Notes: generated from the letters alone by a model not told the origin. Positions 9,881 to 18,904 are shown, counted from the first letter of the stretch. The stretch: DNA of 64,000 nt from Gammaproteobacteria bacterium (GCA_018828385.1 JAHJVE010000011.1:86965-150964); one strand, 5' to 3'. A program made the numbers and translations.

Positions 9881-11416
9881 ATGTCTGAAATCAATACCTT
9901 AGCTGGCGACAACGCCATAGTCATCGCTGCCGACGCAGTGCCCGAAATCACCTTTGCCGACCTCGGCCTGGCGCCCGAACTCCTGCGCGCCGTGCTCGAC
10001 GAGGGCTACACCAAGCCGACGCCGATCCAGGCCCAGGCCATCCCGCTCGTCATCAGCGGCAAGGACATCATGGGCGGCGCCCAGACCGGCACCGGCAAGA
10101 CGGCCGCCTTCACGCTGCCCATCCTGCAGCGCATCCTGCCTTTCGCCAGCAGTAGCCCGTCGCCGGCCAAGCACCCGGTGCGCGCCCTGATCCTCGCGCC
10201 AACCCGCGAACTGGCCATGCAGGTCTACGAATCGGTCAAAACCTACAGCAAGCACACGCCAATCCGCGCCATGTGCGCCTTCGGCGGCGTCGATATCCGG
10301 CCGCAGATCGCCGAACTGAAAAAAGGCGTCGAAATCCTCGTCGCCACCCCCGGTCGACTGCTCGATCACGTCGAAAACAAGAGTGTCAGCTTCAATTCCG
10401 TCCAGGCCCTGGTCCTCGACGAAGCCGACCGCATGCTCGACATGGGCTTCGTCCCCGACGTCACGCGCATCCTCAACATGCTGCCGGCCCAGCGCCAGAG
10501 CCTGCTGTTCTCCGCCACCTTCTCGGACGAAATCAAGAAGCTGGCCGACACCATGCTCAAGTCGCCGATCCTGATCGAAGTCGCCCGCCGCAACCAGGTC
10601 TCCGACACCATCACCCACCGCGTCCATCCGGTTTCCGAATACGGCAAGCGCGGCCTGCTGACCAAGTTGCTCAAGTCCGGCGAAATCCGCCAGTGCATCG
10701 TCTTCATGCGCACCAAGCAGGGCTGTTCGCGCCTGACCCGCGAACTACAGCGCGCCGGCATCAAGGCCGACGCCATCCACGGTGACAAGAGCCAACTCGA
10801 ACGCATCAAGGCCCTCGAAGCCTTCAAGGGCGGCGAAACGCACGCTCTCATCGCCACCGACGTCGCAGCGCGCGGCCTCGATGTCGACGACCTGCCCTAC
10901 GTCATCAACTACGAGCTGCCGCACACGCCGGAAGATTACGTGCACCGCATCGGCCGCACCGGCCGCGCCGGCAAGATGGGCAACGCCATTTCGCTGGTCA
11001 GCGCCCGCGAAGTCGTCTATCTCGTCGACATAGAAAAACTCATCAAGCGGCCAATCGAACAGGTCGAAGTCGCCGGTTTCGAGCCTGAGCCGGAATACGA
11101 ATACCCTCCGGGCAACAAGCGCAAGCGCGGCGCCCCGGTCGTCGCCCCGGTCGCCCAACGCCCGGAACGTGGCGAACGCCACGAGCGCAGCGAACGTTCA
11201 GCTCGCCCCGAACGGGAGCGCAGCGATCGCCAGGACCGCCGCCCACCGCGCCGCAACCCGATGATCGCCGCCGACGGTTTCGACTTCAGCAAGCCCTACG
11301 AAGACAACTCGCCACGTGGCGATGTCCCCGACTCAGCCACGGCAGTTGCCAAGGCTGATCCGCACAAGCCGAAGCGGGTGGTTGCGGCGTTGTTGGGTGG
11401 GCTTGGGCGCAAATAG
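9881..11416 (+). CDS. rhlE: DEAD-box RNA helicase, RhlE type
   Basis: A protein of 511 residues. The two RecA-like domains carry all expected motifs: Q motif (KPTPIQAQAIP), Walker A AQTGTGKTA, PTRELA, DEAD (VLDEADRMLDMGF), SAT, then DVAARGLDVDDL and HRIGRTGRAG. The last 110 residues are Arg/Pro/Glu-rich, a basic disordered tail typical of RhlE that aids RNA binding and ends PKRVVAALLGGLGRK. It unwinds short RNA duplexes with ATP and acts in ribosome maturation and RNA decay. Transcription may start at the TATAAT immediately upstream. A terminator-like hairpin follows. Confidence 0.93.
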   Translation: MSEINTLAGDNAIVIAADAVPEITFADLGLAPELLRAVLDEGYTKPTPIQAQAIPLVISGKDIMGGAQTGTGKTAAFTLPILQRILPFASSSPSPAKHPVRALILAPTRELAMQVYESVKTYSKHTPIRAMCAFGGVDIRPQIAELKKGVEILVATPGRLLDHVENKSVSFNSVQALVLDEADRMLDMGFVPDVTRILNMLPAQRQSLLFSATFSDEIKKLADTMLKSPILIEVARRNQVSDTITHRVHPVSEYGKRGLLTKLLKSGEIRQCIVFMRTKQGCSRLTRELQRAGIKADAIHGDKSQLERIKALEAFKGGETHALIATDVAARGLDVDDLPYVINYELPHTPEDYVHRIGRTGRAGKMGNAISLVSAREVVYLVDIEKLIKRPIEQVEVAGFEPEPEYEYPPGNKRKRGAPVVAPVAQRPERGERHERSERSARPERERSDRQDRRPPRRNPMIAADGFDFSKPYEDNSPRGDVPDSATAVAKADPHKPKRVVAALLGGLGRK

Positions 11417-11436
11417 GGGCCTGCCTTTTCGGGCAA

Positions 11437-11459
11437 AAAATCGCCCTTTTGGCGATTTT
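11437..11459 (+). terminator. Hairpin downstream of rhlE
   Basis: Perfect nine-base stem AAAATCGCC/GGCGATTTT with a five-base loop and A/T-rich flanks, 20 bases after the rhlE stop. It probably ends rhlE transcription. Confidence 0.6.
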
Positions 11460-11467
11460 CAGGTGAA

Positions 11468-11704
11468 TTGGCTTGGGGTTCCGCCCTGTTGGCGGGCGTA
11501 CTTTCTTCTTGCTTCGCCAAGAAGAAAGTAGCCAAAGAAGAAGGCGACCCTGGGGCGGTGCCGGCTGCGCCGGTTCCCTGCGCTACTCGGGACTGGCGGG
11601 GGCTGCGGAACTCGGGCTTCGCCCTCAGACAGTCCTCGCCCCTTTTCCGCCAGCCCCTGCGTTGCTCGGCACCTTCCAAGGGGCCCGGTAAGGCGTCCAC
11701 GCTC
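11468..11704 (+). repeat. Dispersed intergenic repeat, left copy
   Basis: About 237 bases. The hallmark is a palindrome TACTTTCTTCTTG-cttcgc-CAAGAAGAAAGTA (11499-11530), followed by GTAGCCAAAGAAGAAGGCGACC and GC-rich sequence. The element is repeated in inverted orientation at 11776-12008. Elements with this TACTTTCTT/GCTTCGCC palindrome are common in intergenic DNA of beta- and gammaproteobacteria and are often mis-annotated as small hypothetical proteins (from memory). Confidence 0.75.
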
Positions 11705-11713
11705 AAACTGTGG

Positions 11714-11754
11714 ATTTCATTTTTGGGCTTTTTTTCGGGTTGACCGTGAGAATC
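11714..11754 (+). repeat. Dispersed uptake-sequence-like motif, copy 6
   Basis: A good copy: ATTTC, ATTTTTGGGC and a T7 run, then CGGGTTGACCGTGAGAATC. It lies in the spacer between the two inverted copies of the intergenic repeat. Confidence 0.85.
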
Positions 11755-11775
11755 AGTTTTCGGGGCACTTCGGTC

Positions 11776-12008
11776 GAGCACGGACGCCTTTGGGGTCCCC
11801 ATGAGAGGCGCTGAGCAACGCAGGGATGCCGGGGGCAGTCGGCTGGCGTTGTCTGAGCCGAAGGCGAGTTTAGCCAGCCGCCCGGCATTCCGAGTAGCGC
11901 AAGGTACCCCGAAGGGGCGCCGACCTTGGGGTCGCCTTTTCTTTGGCTACTTTCTTTTGGCGAAGCAAAAGAAAGTACGCCCGCCAGCAAGACGGAACCC
12001 CGAGCCCA
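11776..12008 (-). repeat. Dispersed intergenic repeat, right copy (inverted)
   Basis: The inverted, diverged partner of 11468-11704, with palindrome TACTTTCTTTTG-gcgaag-CAAAAGAAAGTA (11948-11977). With the left copy it fills most of the 675-base non-coding gap between rhlE and the phosphatase gene. Small open frames in it are not credible genes. Confidence 0.75.
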
Positions 12009-12092
12009 TTAAACGGGAAATCGCCAAATAAGCGGAACCCCAAGCCAACAAACCAGGAAAGCGCCATCCCACGCACGGCGCAACCAGCAGGC

Positions 12093-12869
12093 TCAGCCCC
12101 GCGCCACCGCCCCCTTGGCCGGCAACGCCTCAATCAACTTGACGATGGCCAGCGACAGATTGTCACCGCTGCCCTTGGCCCTTCGCCTGGCCTTGTCAAT
12201 GAGGATCTCGCAGGCCTGCCGGGCTGAATTCTGAGCGACCAGCATGCCGAGTTCTTCGTCGTCGAAATAGGCCCAGAGGCCATCTGAACAGAGCACGAAG
12301 GCGTCGCCGGCGACGAGGTCGACCGTTTCGGAGAGGGTGATCTTGGGCTCTTCCTGCCCGCCGAGCGAGGCCAGCAGGACATTGCGGTTGGGATGGGTCA
12401 GCGCCTGCTCGGCGGTGATTTTCCCGACGGAGAGTAGGTATTCGACATATGAGTGATCGATGGAGCGCTCGACCAGTGCATTGCCGCGAAAATGGTAGAG
12501 GCGGCTGTCTCCGCAGTGGCCCCAGGTGATTTTCCCCGGTTGCAGAAGCAGCATGACGGCCGTGCTGTGCGGGTCCATTTCGTTCATGAAACGCGACGCC
12601 TTGACCATCGTGTGGGCTTCACGCATGGCGTTTTCGAGCATGCGCTGCGGGCTTTCGTCGGCCGACGAAAACTGGTCGAGATTGGTTTTGGCGGTATGCA
12701 CGACCTGCTCGGCAGCTAACGCTCCCCCGGTGTGCCCGCCCATGCCGTCGGCGACGACGGCCAGAGCGACGCCCCGTTTCCGGGCGTGCGGAAGGATCGC
12801 GACGCGATCCTGTTGTTCCTTGCGATCCCCTTGGTGCTGCGCCGCGCAGGCGTCGACTGCTATTGCCAT
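12093..12869 (-). CDS. PP2C-type serine/threonine protein phosphatase
   Basis: A protein of 258 residues, a single PP2C catalytic domain close to the usual bacterial size (about 240-260). Metal-binding motifs are visible: a QDR near residue 22, VADGMGGHTGG (about 40-50), LCSDGLWAYF (about 195) and the terminal GSGDNLSLAIVKL Asp-Asn. It removes phosphate from Ser/Thr residues in an Mn/Mg-dependent reaction in the cytoplasm. Such phosphatases usually oppose Hanks-type kinases, but no kinase is adjacent. It follows the HDOD gene by 85 bases on the same strand, so it could be read through from the glycolate operon. Confidence 0.92.
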   Translation of the reverse strand: MAIAVDACAAQHQGDRKEQQDRVAILPHARKRGVALAVVADGMGGHTGGALAAEQVVHTAKTNLDQFSSADESPQRMLENAMREAHTMVKASRFMNEMDPHSTAVMLLLQPGKITWGHCGDSRLYHFRGNALVERSIDHSYVEYLLSVGKITAEQALTHPNRNVLLASLGGQEEPKITLSETVDLVAGDAFVLCSDGLWAYFDDEELGMLVAQNSARQACEILIDKARRRAKGSGDNLSLAIVKLIEALPAKGAVARG

Positions 12870-12954
12870 CCATCCCCCTTGTGTTGGGAAAGCTTACCAC
12901 GGAAGGCTTTAGCTCCCCTTAACACTGTGTCAGGTACAGCCATGGTTCGACGGT

Positions 12955-13848
12955 TCATGCTTCGCTGGTGCCGTGGTAACGCTCAAGCACGATATCGATG
13001 AATTCGGGCAAGGCCTCCTCGCTGAGCCCCAGCTCGGGCAACACCTCTGTTTTTACCCGCTCCCACTCGGGGCTGGCGATGCGCTGATCGCGATAATGGA
13101 TATCGACGGCGAGCTGGACGATGGCGACCATGCTGCGCGCTTCGTGCTGCCCGAGCTCGCCGATGGCGTGGTGGTAGCGGATGGCATCGCAGATGAATTC
13201 GGGCAGGTGCCAGTGGCGGGCGACGAGGTAGCCGACGACGCAATGGTCAGCATTGAATTTTTGGTCTTCTTCAGCCAGATCGATCCAGATGCCGGGCGTA
13301 CCGAGTTTCATCTCGGCGCAATAGGTCGGGAAGCGCTGCATGAGCAGCGGCACGCCGCAATCGTGAAAGATGCCGGCCAGGTAAGCCTGATCGGGAAAGA
13401 TGTTGCAGACGGCGACCCGTTCGTCGGCGACCAGCATGGCGAGCTGGCCGATGGCATGGGAGCGGGCCCAGAAGGCCTCGTAAACGGGCCGGTTTTTCTT
13501 GATCTCGCCCTTCCCGGACAGGGCAATGGCCTGGACCAGATTGAAAGTCTGGCGGACGCCAACAGCATGGAGGACGGTTTCGACGGAATCGAAGGGCTGG
13601 TGTTGCCGGTAGGCCGAATTGCCGACGACCTTGAACAGCATCGCCGTCAGCCCCGGATCCTTGTTGATGACGCGGGCCAACAGCCGGACGTCGAGTTCGC
13701 TGCGGTTGATGAGCTGGCGCAGTTCGTCGAGGACGCGCGGCTGGACCGGAAGCTTGACGCCGTTCTCGAGCAGGCGCTTGATGCGGGCGGCATCGTCAGC
13801 GCCGAGCGTTTTGGTGATTTCAAATACGGAGTTTGCCGCGCGGCTCAT
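12955..13848 (-). CDS. HDOD-domain protein, last gene of the glycolate operon
   Basis: A protein of 297 residues with one HDOD domain (residues about 25-220), a catalytically degenerate relative of HD phosphohydrolases. PVQPRVLDELRQLINR and VINKDPGLTAMLFKVVGNSAY are typical. One FHDCG resembles an HD site, but the upstream metal ligands are not evident. HDOD proteins are regulatory and are found with c-di-GMP, stress and chemotaxis genes. Its ATG overlaps the glcF stop in ATGA (13845-13848), so it is translationally coupled to a glycolate dehydrogenase subunit, an unusual partner. Confidence 0.88.
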   Translation of the reverse strand: MSRAANSVFEITKTLGADDAARIKRLLENGVKLPVQPRVLDELRQLINRSELDVRLLARVINKDPGLTAMLFKVVGNSAYRQHQPFDSVETVLHAVGVRQTFNLVQAIALSGKGEIKKNRPVYEAFWARSHAIGQLAMLVADERVAVCNIFPDQAYLAGIFHDCGVPLLMQRFPTYCAEMKLGTPGIWIDLAEEDQKFNADHCVVGYLVARHWHLPEFICDAIRYHHAIGELGQHEARSMVAIVQLAVDIHYRDQRIASPEWERVKTEVLPELGLSEEALPEFIDIVLERYHGTSEA

Positions 13849-15080
13849 GCCATTGCCTCATCGATCAATTCAATCCAGTGCCGGACGGGCAGCGTACTGC
13901 CCGCCTGCAGGTGGGTCAGGCAGCCGATATTGGCCGTCGCCGCCAGCGCCGGGCCGCCAGCATTGAGGGCGGCCAGCTTGTCGTCGCGCAGTTTGTTGGC
14001 CAGTTCGGGCTGCAGGACGGAATAGGTGCCGGCCGAGCCGCAGCACAGATGGCTGTCGGCGACAGGGGTCAGTTCGTAGCCGGCGGCCTGCAGCAAAAGC
14101 TCGATGCTGCCGCGAATCTGCAGGCCGTGTTGCAAGGTGCACGGCGAATGGAAAGCCAGCTTGCCGCGTTCGTCCTGGCGCGCCGCCAGCGACGGGAGCA
14201 AGGCGGCTTTTTCCCCGGCCAGGATTTCCGACGGGTCGCGGCAGAGGGCGCTGATTTTCGCTGCTTTTTCGGCGTAGACCGTGTCATCGGCCAGGATGTG
14301 GCCGTAATCGCGAACCTGCACACCGCAGCCGGAAGCCGTGACGACGATGGCTTCGACACCGGCTTCGACGTGCGGCCACCAGGCGTCGATGTTGCGCCGC
14401 ATGTCGTTTTTGGCCGTTTCGTGGTCGTTGAGATGGAAGCGCACGGCGCCGCAACAGCCGGCCTTGGCTTCTTCAAACAGCTCGATCCCGAGTTTGTCAA
14501 AAACCCGTGCCGTGGCGGCATTGATGTTGGGGGCCAGCGACGGCTGGACGCAACCGGCCAGCGTCAGCATGCGACGTGCGTGGCCAGCCGCTTTCGGCCA
14601 CGGGGCGCCGGACGGCTGGGCGGGCGGCAACTTGTCGGCGAGGCTCGTGGGCAGCAGTGGACGGACCGCCCGGCCAACGGCAATCGCCGGGCCAAACAGC
14701 GCGGGGTTGGGCAACACGGTTCTCAGCAGCGCGCGGGTCACGCGGTCGGCGAAACGGCGTGGCAGTTTTGCCTCGACCACGGCGCGCCCGACGTCGAGCA
14801 GATGGCTGTACTTGACCCCCGACGGGCAGGTCGTTTCGCAGGAACGGCAGGTCAGGCAACGGTCGAGGTGGGTGCGCGTCTTTTCGCTGACATCCTTGCC
14901 TTCGAGCACCTGCTTGATGAGGTAGATACGGCCGCGCGGGCCGTCGAGTTCGTCGCCGAGGAGTTGATAGGTCGGGCAGGTTGCCGTGCAAAAACCGCAA
15001 TGCACGCACTTGCGCAGAATTTCCTCGGCGATCTGGCCGGCGTGGGTAGCGCGCAGTTCGGCGGTGAGTTTGGTATCCAT
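13845..15080 (-). CDS. glcF: Glycolate dehydrogenase iron-sulfur subunit
   Basis: A protein of 411 residues from the ATG at 15080. The frame is open further upstream, but this start gives the one-base TGATG overlap with glcE and the family N-terminus (MDTKLTAELRATHAGQIAEEILRKC). Two ferredoxin-like clusters are present: CVHCGFCTATCP (about residues 24-35) and CLTCRSCETTCP (about 77-88). Two CCG-type domains follow (AGCCGAVRFH and CCGSAGTYSVLQPELA). It passes electrons from the GlcD flavin to the quinone pool. Length matches E. coli GlcF (about 407). Confidence 0.96.
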   Translation of the reverse strand: MDTKLTAELRATHAGQIAEEILRKCVHCGFCTATCPTYQLLGDELDGPRGRIYLIKQVLEGKDVSEKTRTHLDRCLTCRSCETTCPSGVKYSHLLDVGRAVVEAKLPRRFADRVTRALLRTVLPNPALFGPAIAVGRAVRPLLPTSLADKLPPAQPSGAPWPKAAGHARRMLTLAGCVQPSLAPNINAATARVFDKLGIELFEEAKAGCCGAVRFHLNDHETAKNDMRRNIDAWWPHVEAGVEAIVVTASGCGVQVRDYGHILADDTVYAEKAAKISALCRDPSEILAGEKAALLPSLAARQDERGKLAFHSPCTLQHGLQIRGSIELLLQAAGYELTPVADSHLCCGSAGTYSVLQPELANKLRDDKLAALNAGGPALAATANIGCLTHLQAGSTLPVRHWIELIDEAMA

Positions 15081-16153
15081 CAGAACTCCGCGTAGAGGCG
15101 GCCGGGGTTGAGGATGCCTTGCGGGTCGAAGGCTATTTTGAGGCGGCGATGCAGGGCGAGCAAGGCTGGCTGCAGCGGCGCGAAGGCGCCTTCGCGGCAG
15201 CGCAACGATTCCGGCGCGCGGTAGAGCGCGGCGTGGCCGCCGAGGCCGGTTGCAGCAGCACGGACCGCTTCGTGATCGCCATCGACTTCGCCGGCATACC
15301 AGCGCAATGCCCCGCCCCATTCAATGGCGCGCAGGCCGTCGACTTCCGGACACGGCGTGGTTGACGGTACTGCGAGTCGCCACAACAGGCTGGCGGCGAA
15401 GGCCGGATGCGTTTGCTCGCGTATTGAATTCCAGTGTTTTTCCGGGTTGACCGTGGGATTCCCTCTCAGCTTGGTCGTGGCCGCCTCAACCGCCGCCCGC
15501 GCGCCGGACAGGCGCAGCCAGAGCTGGCCGTCGTGCCAGAACGAGGCCGAAATCGGCAACGGCTGGCCGCCCCATTCGTTGAGCCGGCGAATGGCCTCGG
15601 TCGCATCACAGTCGAAAACCAGTGTCGTTTCGGCTACGGGCTTGGGCAGGACCTTGAGCGTGACTTCGGCGATGACGCCGAGCGTGCCGAGACTTCCGGC
15701 AATCACCCGCGACACATCGTAGCCGGCGACATTCTTCATGACTTGTCCGCCGAAATTGAGCGTCTGGCCGGTCCCATCAACCAGCCTGACGCCGAGCACG
15801 AAGTCGCGCACGGCACCGGCCTGCTGCCGACGTGGACCGGACAGGCCAGCGGCGACGCAGCCGCCGACCGTGGCTCCGCTGAAATGCGGCGGCTCGAAGG
15901 CCAGCATCTGGCCCTTTTCGGCAAGAGCGGCCTCGATTTCGGCGAGCGGCGTGCCGCATCTGGCCGTGATATAGAGCTCGGTCGGCTCGTAGGCGACGAT
16001 ACCGCGATGGGCCGAGACATCGAGCACTTCGCCGGCCAGCAGGCCACCGTAGAAATCCTTGCTGCCGGCGCCGCGGATGCGCAGCGTGGCGTGGCCGGCG
16101 TGGGCGTTGCGGACGGCGGCGATGATGTCGTCGAGCGAGTGCGCGGTGAGCAT
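15080..16153 (-). CDS. glcE: Glycolate dehydrogenase FAD-binding subunit
   Basis: A protein of 357 residues from the ATG at 16153, close to E. coli GlcE (350). A PCMH-type FAD-binding fold is visible from RIRGAGSKDFYGG through FSGATVGGCVAAGLSGPRR and VMKNVAGYDVSRVIAGSLGTLGVI. The C-terminal FDPQGILNPGRLYAEF is the usual family ending. With GlcD and GlcF it forms the membrane-associated enzyme that oxidises glycolate to glyoxylate. One-base overlaps join it to both neighbours. Motif copy 7 lies antisense in the variable region (NPTVNPEKHWNSI). Confidence 0.96.
   Translation of the reverse strand: MLTAHSLDDIIAAVRNAHAGHATLRIRGAGSKDFYGGLLAGEVLDVSAHRGIVAYEPTELYITARCGTPLAEIEAALAEKGQMLAFEPPHFSGATVGGCVAAGLSGPRRQQAGAVRDFVLGVRLVDGTGQTLNFGGQVMKNVAGYDVSRVIAGSLGTLGVIAEVTLKVLPKPVAETTLVFDCDATEAIRRLNEWGGQPLPISASFWHDGQLWLRLSGARAAVEAATTKLRGNPTVNPEKHWNSIREQTHPAFAASLLWRLAVPSTTPCPEVDGLRAIEWGGALRWYAGEVDGDHEAVRAAATGLGGHAALYRAPESLRCREGAFAPLQPALLALHRRLKIAFDPQGILNPGRLYAEF
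15425..15460 (+). repeat. Dispersed motif, copy 7
   Basis: GAATTCCAGTGTTTTTCCGG followed by GTTGACCGTGGGATT. It is antisense within glcE, in a region expected to be poorly conserved. Confidence 0.8.
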
Positions 16154-17646
16154 CAGAAGCGCTCCAGTTCGGGGAATTTCACGTCGCCATGATGGACGTG
16201 CATGCGGCCGTATTCGGCGCAGCGGTGCAGGCTGGGTACGGCCTTGCCGGGGTTGAGCAGGCCGGTTTCGTCGAAGGCGGCCTTGACGCGGTGGAAGGCT
16301 TCGATTTCCGGCGTCGCGTACTGGACGCACATCTGGTTGATTTTCTCGATGCCAACGCCGTGTTCGCCGGTGATCGAACCGCCCAGCGCGACCGACAGTT
16401 CGAGGATTTCGGCGCCGAAGGCTTCGGCCCGTTCCCAGTTGCCGGGCTGCGAGGCGTCGTACATGATCAGCGGGTGCAGGTTGCCGTCGCCGGCGTGGAA
16501 GACGTTGGCGCAGCGCAGGCCGTATTTCGTTTCCATGGCGGCGATGGCCGACAGCATTTCGGCCAGGCGCTTGCGCGGGATGGTGCCGTCCATGCAGTAA
16601 TAATCCGGCGTAATGCGGCCGACGGCGGGGAACGCCGCCTTGCGCCCGGCCCAGAAACGCAGGCGCTCGCCTTCGGATTGCGAGACGCGGATGTCGTTGG
16701 CGCCGGCGGCTTTGAGCACCTCGGTGACTCGGGCGATTTCCTCGGCAACTTCTTCCGGCGTGCCGTCCGACTCGCAGAGCAGAATCGCCTCGGCGTTCAT
16801 GTCGTAGCCGGCTTTGACGAAGGGTTCGACGGCGGCGGTGGCGGCCTTGTCCATCATTTCCAGGCCGGCCGGGATGATGCCGGCGGCGATGATCGCAGCG
16901 ACAGCGTCGCCGGCTTTGGCGACATCGGAGAAGGAGGCCATGACGACCTGCGCCAGTTCCGGCTTGGGGACGAGCTTGACGGTGACTTCAGTGACGACGC
17001 CGAGCATGCCCTCGGAACCGATGAGCAGCGCCAGCAGGTCGTAACCGGCGGCATCCGGCGCTTCTGAGCCGATCTCGAACACTTCGCCCTCGATGCTGAC
17101 GACGCGGATGCGCAGGACGTTATGAACAGTCAGCCCGTATTTGAGGCAATGCACGCCGCCCGAGTTTTCGGCGACATTGCCACCCAACGTGCAGGCGATT
17201 TGCGACGACGGATCGGGCGCGTAGTAGAGGCCGAAGGGGGCAGCGGCTTCTGAGACGGCGAGGTTGCGCACGCCGGGCTGGACGACGGCGAGGCGGGCTG
17301 CGCGGTCGACACGCAAAATCTTGTTGAAACGGGCCAGCGACAGCACGATGCCGTGGGCGTGCGGCATGGCGCCGCCGGACAGCCCCGTTCCTGCCCCGCG
17401 GGCAACGACCGGCACGCCGAGGCTGTGGCAGGTGCGCAGGATGTCGATGACCTGCGCCTCGGTCTCCGGCAGGCAGACGGCGAGCGGCAGTTCGCGGTAG
17501 GCGGTGAGGCCGTCGCATTCGTAGGGGCGCAGATCCTCTTCGCCGAGCAGCAGGCAATGTGGCGGCAGGAATAGGCGGAGCCGCCGTTCCAGCGTTGCCA
17601 GGTCAATGCAAATGTCGTTATTGTCGTTTTGCGCCATATTTGCCAT
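16153..17646 (-). CDS. glcD: Glycolate dehydrogenase catalytic FAD subunit
   Basis: A protein of 497 residues, matching E. coli GlcD (499). FAD_binding_4 signatures include VARGAGTGLSGGAMP (about 80-94), PDPSSQIACTLGGNVAENSGGVHCLKYG and LIGSEGMLGVVTEVT. The C-terminal FAD-oxidase domain has HAGDGNLHPLI and GGSITGEHGVGIEK, carrying the conserved His residues of this flavoenzyme family. It oxidises glycolate (and D-lactate poorly) to glyoxylate. It lies two bases after the ttuD stop in the operon hyi-ttuD-glcDEF. Confidence 0.97.
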   Translation of the reverse strand: MANMAQNDNNDICIDLATLERRLRLFLPPHCLLLGEEDLRPYECDGLTAYRELPLAVCLPETEAQVIDILRTCHSLGVPVVARGAGTGLSGGAMPHAHGIVLSLARFNKILRVDRAARLAVVQPGVRNLAVSEAAAPFGLYYAPDPSSQIACTLGGNVAENSGGVHCLKYGLTVHNVLRIRVVSIEGEVFEIGSEAPDAAGYDLLALLIGSEGMLGVVTEVTVKLVPKPELAQVVMASFSDVAKAGDAVAAIIAAGIIPAGLEMMDKAATAAVEPFVKAGYDMNAEAILLCESDGTPEEVAEEIARVTEVLKAAGANDIRVSQSEGERLRFWAGRKAAFPAVGRITPDYYCMDGTIPRKRLAEMLSAIAAMETKYGLRCANVFHAGDGNLHPLIMYDASQPGNWERAEAFGAEILELSVALGGSITGEHGVGIEKINQMCVQYATPEIEAFHRVKAAFDETGLLNPGKAVPSLHRCAEYGRMHVHHGDVKFPELERF

Positions 17647-17647
17647 T

Positions 17648-18904
17648 TTAGCCTATAAGAACAGCCCGAAAATCGTTAACGTTGGTGCGCGTCGGACCGG
17701 TGACCAGCAGGTCGCCGATTTCGGAAAAGCACGACCACGCATCGTTGTTGGCCAGTCGGGCGCGCAGGTCGAGGCCGGCTGCCTTGGCCCGGGCCGGCGT
17801 GGTCGGGTCGATGAAGGCGCCGGCGTTGTCTTCGCTGCCGTCTATGCCGTCGGTATCAGCGGCCAGGGCGTGGATGCCCGGTGCACCGTCGAGGGCCAGG
17901 GCCAGACTGAGCAGGAATTCGGTGTTGCGCCCGCCACGGCCGTCGCCTCGCATGGTCACCGTCGTTTCGCCGCCGGAGAGCAGGACGCAGGGCTTTTTGG
18001 CCGGAAAACCATGTTGACCGCAGGATTTCGCCATGCCGGCCATGACCTTGCCGGCTTCGCGCGCTTCGCCTTCGATGGCGTCGCCAAGGATGAGCGGCGT
18101 GATGCCGAGCCGTTGCGCCTCGGCGGCGGCCGCTTCGAGCATCTGGCGCGGGCTGGCGACCAGGCGGAATTCGCTGTTGGCCAGGAGCGGATCGCCCGGC
18201 TTGGGCGTTTCGAGCTCTCCCGATTCGAGACGACAGCGCAGCTCGGACGGGATGGCGATGTGGTGAAAATCGAGCACCTTCAGCGCATCGGCACAGCTCG
18301 TCGGATCGCCGACCGTCGGGCCGGAAGCGATGACCGCCGGGTCGTCGCCAGGCACGTCGGAAATGGCCAGGGTCAGCACCGAAGCCGGCCAGGCTGCGGC
18401 AGCGAGGCGGCCGCCCTTGAGCGCGGAGAGGTGTTTGCGCACACAGTTGATCTCGCCGATGCTCGCCCCCGAGCGCAACAGCGCCGAGGTGAGCGCCCGC
18501 TTTTCGGCCAGCGTGACGCCGGGCGCCGGGGCCGCCAGCAAGGCCGATCCGCCACCCGAAATCAGGGCGAGAACACGGTCTTCCACGGTCAACCGGGAAA
18601 TTTGGGCAAAAATGGAAAGTGCTGCCGCCTCGCCGGCGGCATCCGGCACCGGGTGTGCGGCTTCGATGATCTTGATCCGTTCGCACGGCACGCCGTGGCC
18701 GTAGCGCGTGACGACCGTTCCTTCGAGCGGCCCGGACCAATGTTGCTCGACGGCCCGCGCCATGGCTGCCGAGGCTTTGCCGGCGCCGATGACGATGAGC
18801 CGGCCACCATCATCCGGCGGCAGATGCGGCGGCACGCACAGGGCCGGGTCGGCGGCGGCGATAGCGGCATCGAACAGCCGACGGAGGATGTCGCGTGGGG
18901 TCAT
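17648..18904 (-). CDS. ttuD: Glycerate 2-kinase (MOFRL/TtuD type)
   Basis: A protein of 418 residues from the start at 18904, chosen because it overlaps the hyi stop in ATGA; an in-frame start 21 codons upstream lies within hyi. DUF4147 domain: VIGAGKASAAMARAVE near residue 45 and LISGGGSALLAAPAPG near 120. The MOFRL domain at the end contains LLSGGETTVTMRGDGRGGRNTEFLLSLA and ALAADTDGIDG. It phosphorylates D-glycerate (to 2-phosphoglycerate in this family), the last step of glyoxylate assimilation through tartronate semialdehyde. Motif copy 8 is in sense orientation (SRLTVEDRV). Confidence 0.94.
   Translation of the reverse strand: MTPRDILRRLFDAAIAAADPALCVPPHLPPDDGGRLIVIGAGKASAAMARAVEQHWSGPLEGTVVTRYGHGVPCERIKIIEAAHPVPDAAGEAAALSIFAQISRLTVEDRVLALISGGGSALLAAPAPGVTLAEKRALTSALLRSGASIGEINCVRKHLSALKGGRLAAAAWPASVLTLAISDVPGDDPAVIASGPTVGDPTSCADALKVLDFHHIAIPSELRCRLESGELETPKPGDPLLANSEFRLVASPRQMLEAAAAEAQRLGITPLILGDAIEGEAREAGKVMAGMAKSCGQHGFPAKKPCVLLSGGETTVTMRGDGRGGRNTEFLLSLALALDGAPGIHALAADTDGIDGSEDNAGAFIDPTTPARAKAAGLDLRARLANNDAWSCFSEIGDLLVTGPTRTNVNDFRAVLIG
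18583..18618 (-). repeat. Dispersed motif, copy 8
   Basis: On the minus strand: CATTTTTGCCCAAATTTCCC followed by GGTTGACCGTGG. Two phased T-rich tracts precede the core. It is in sense orientation within ttuD. Confidence 0.85.

Noticed and set aside
11870..12133. Small open frames over the intergenic repeat resembling often-annotated hypothetical proteins
   Set aside because: They coincide with the inverted repeat copies, whose DNA palindrome explains the conservation; no ribosome site.
12315..12330. GGTCGACCGTTTCG, partial motif match in the phosphatase gene
   Set aside because: No flanking T tracts and wrong 3' end; not counted.
17994..18029. GTTGACCGCAGGA with an upstream TTTTTGGCC in ttuD
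   Set aside because: The core is changed (CCGC for CCGT). It may be a decayed copy, but is too weak to count.
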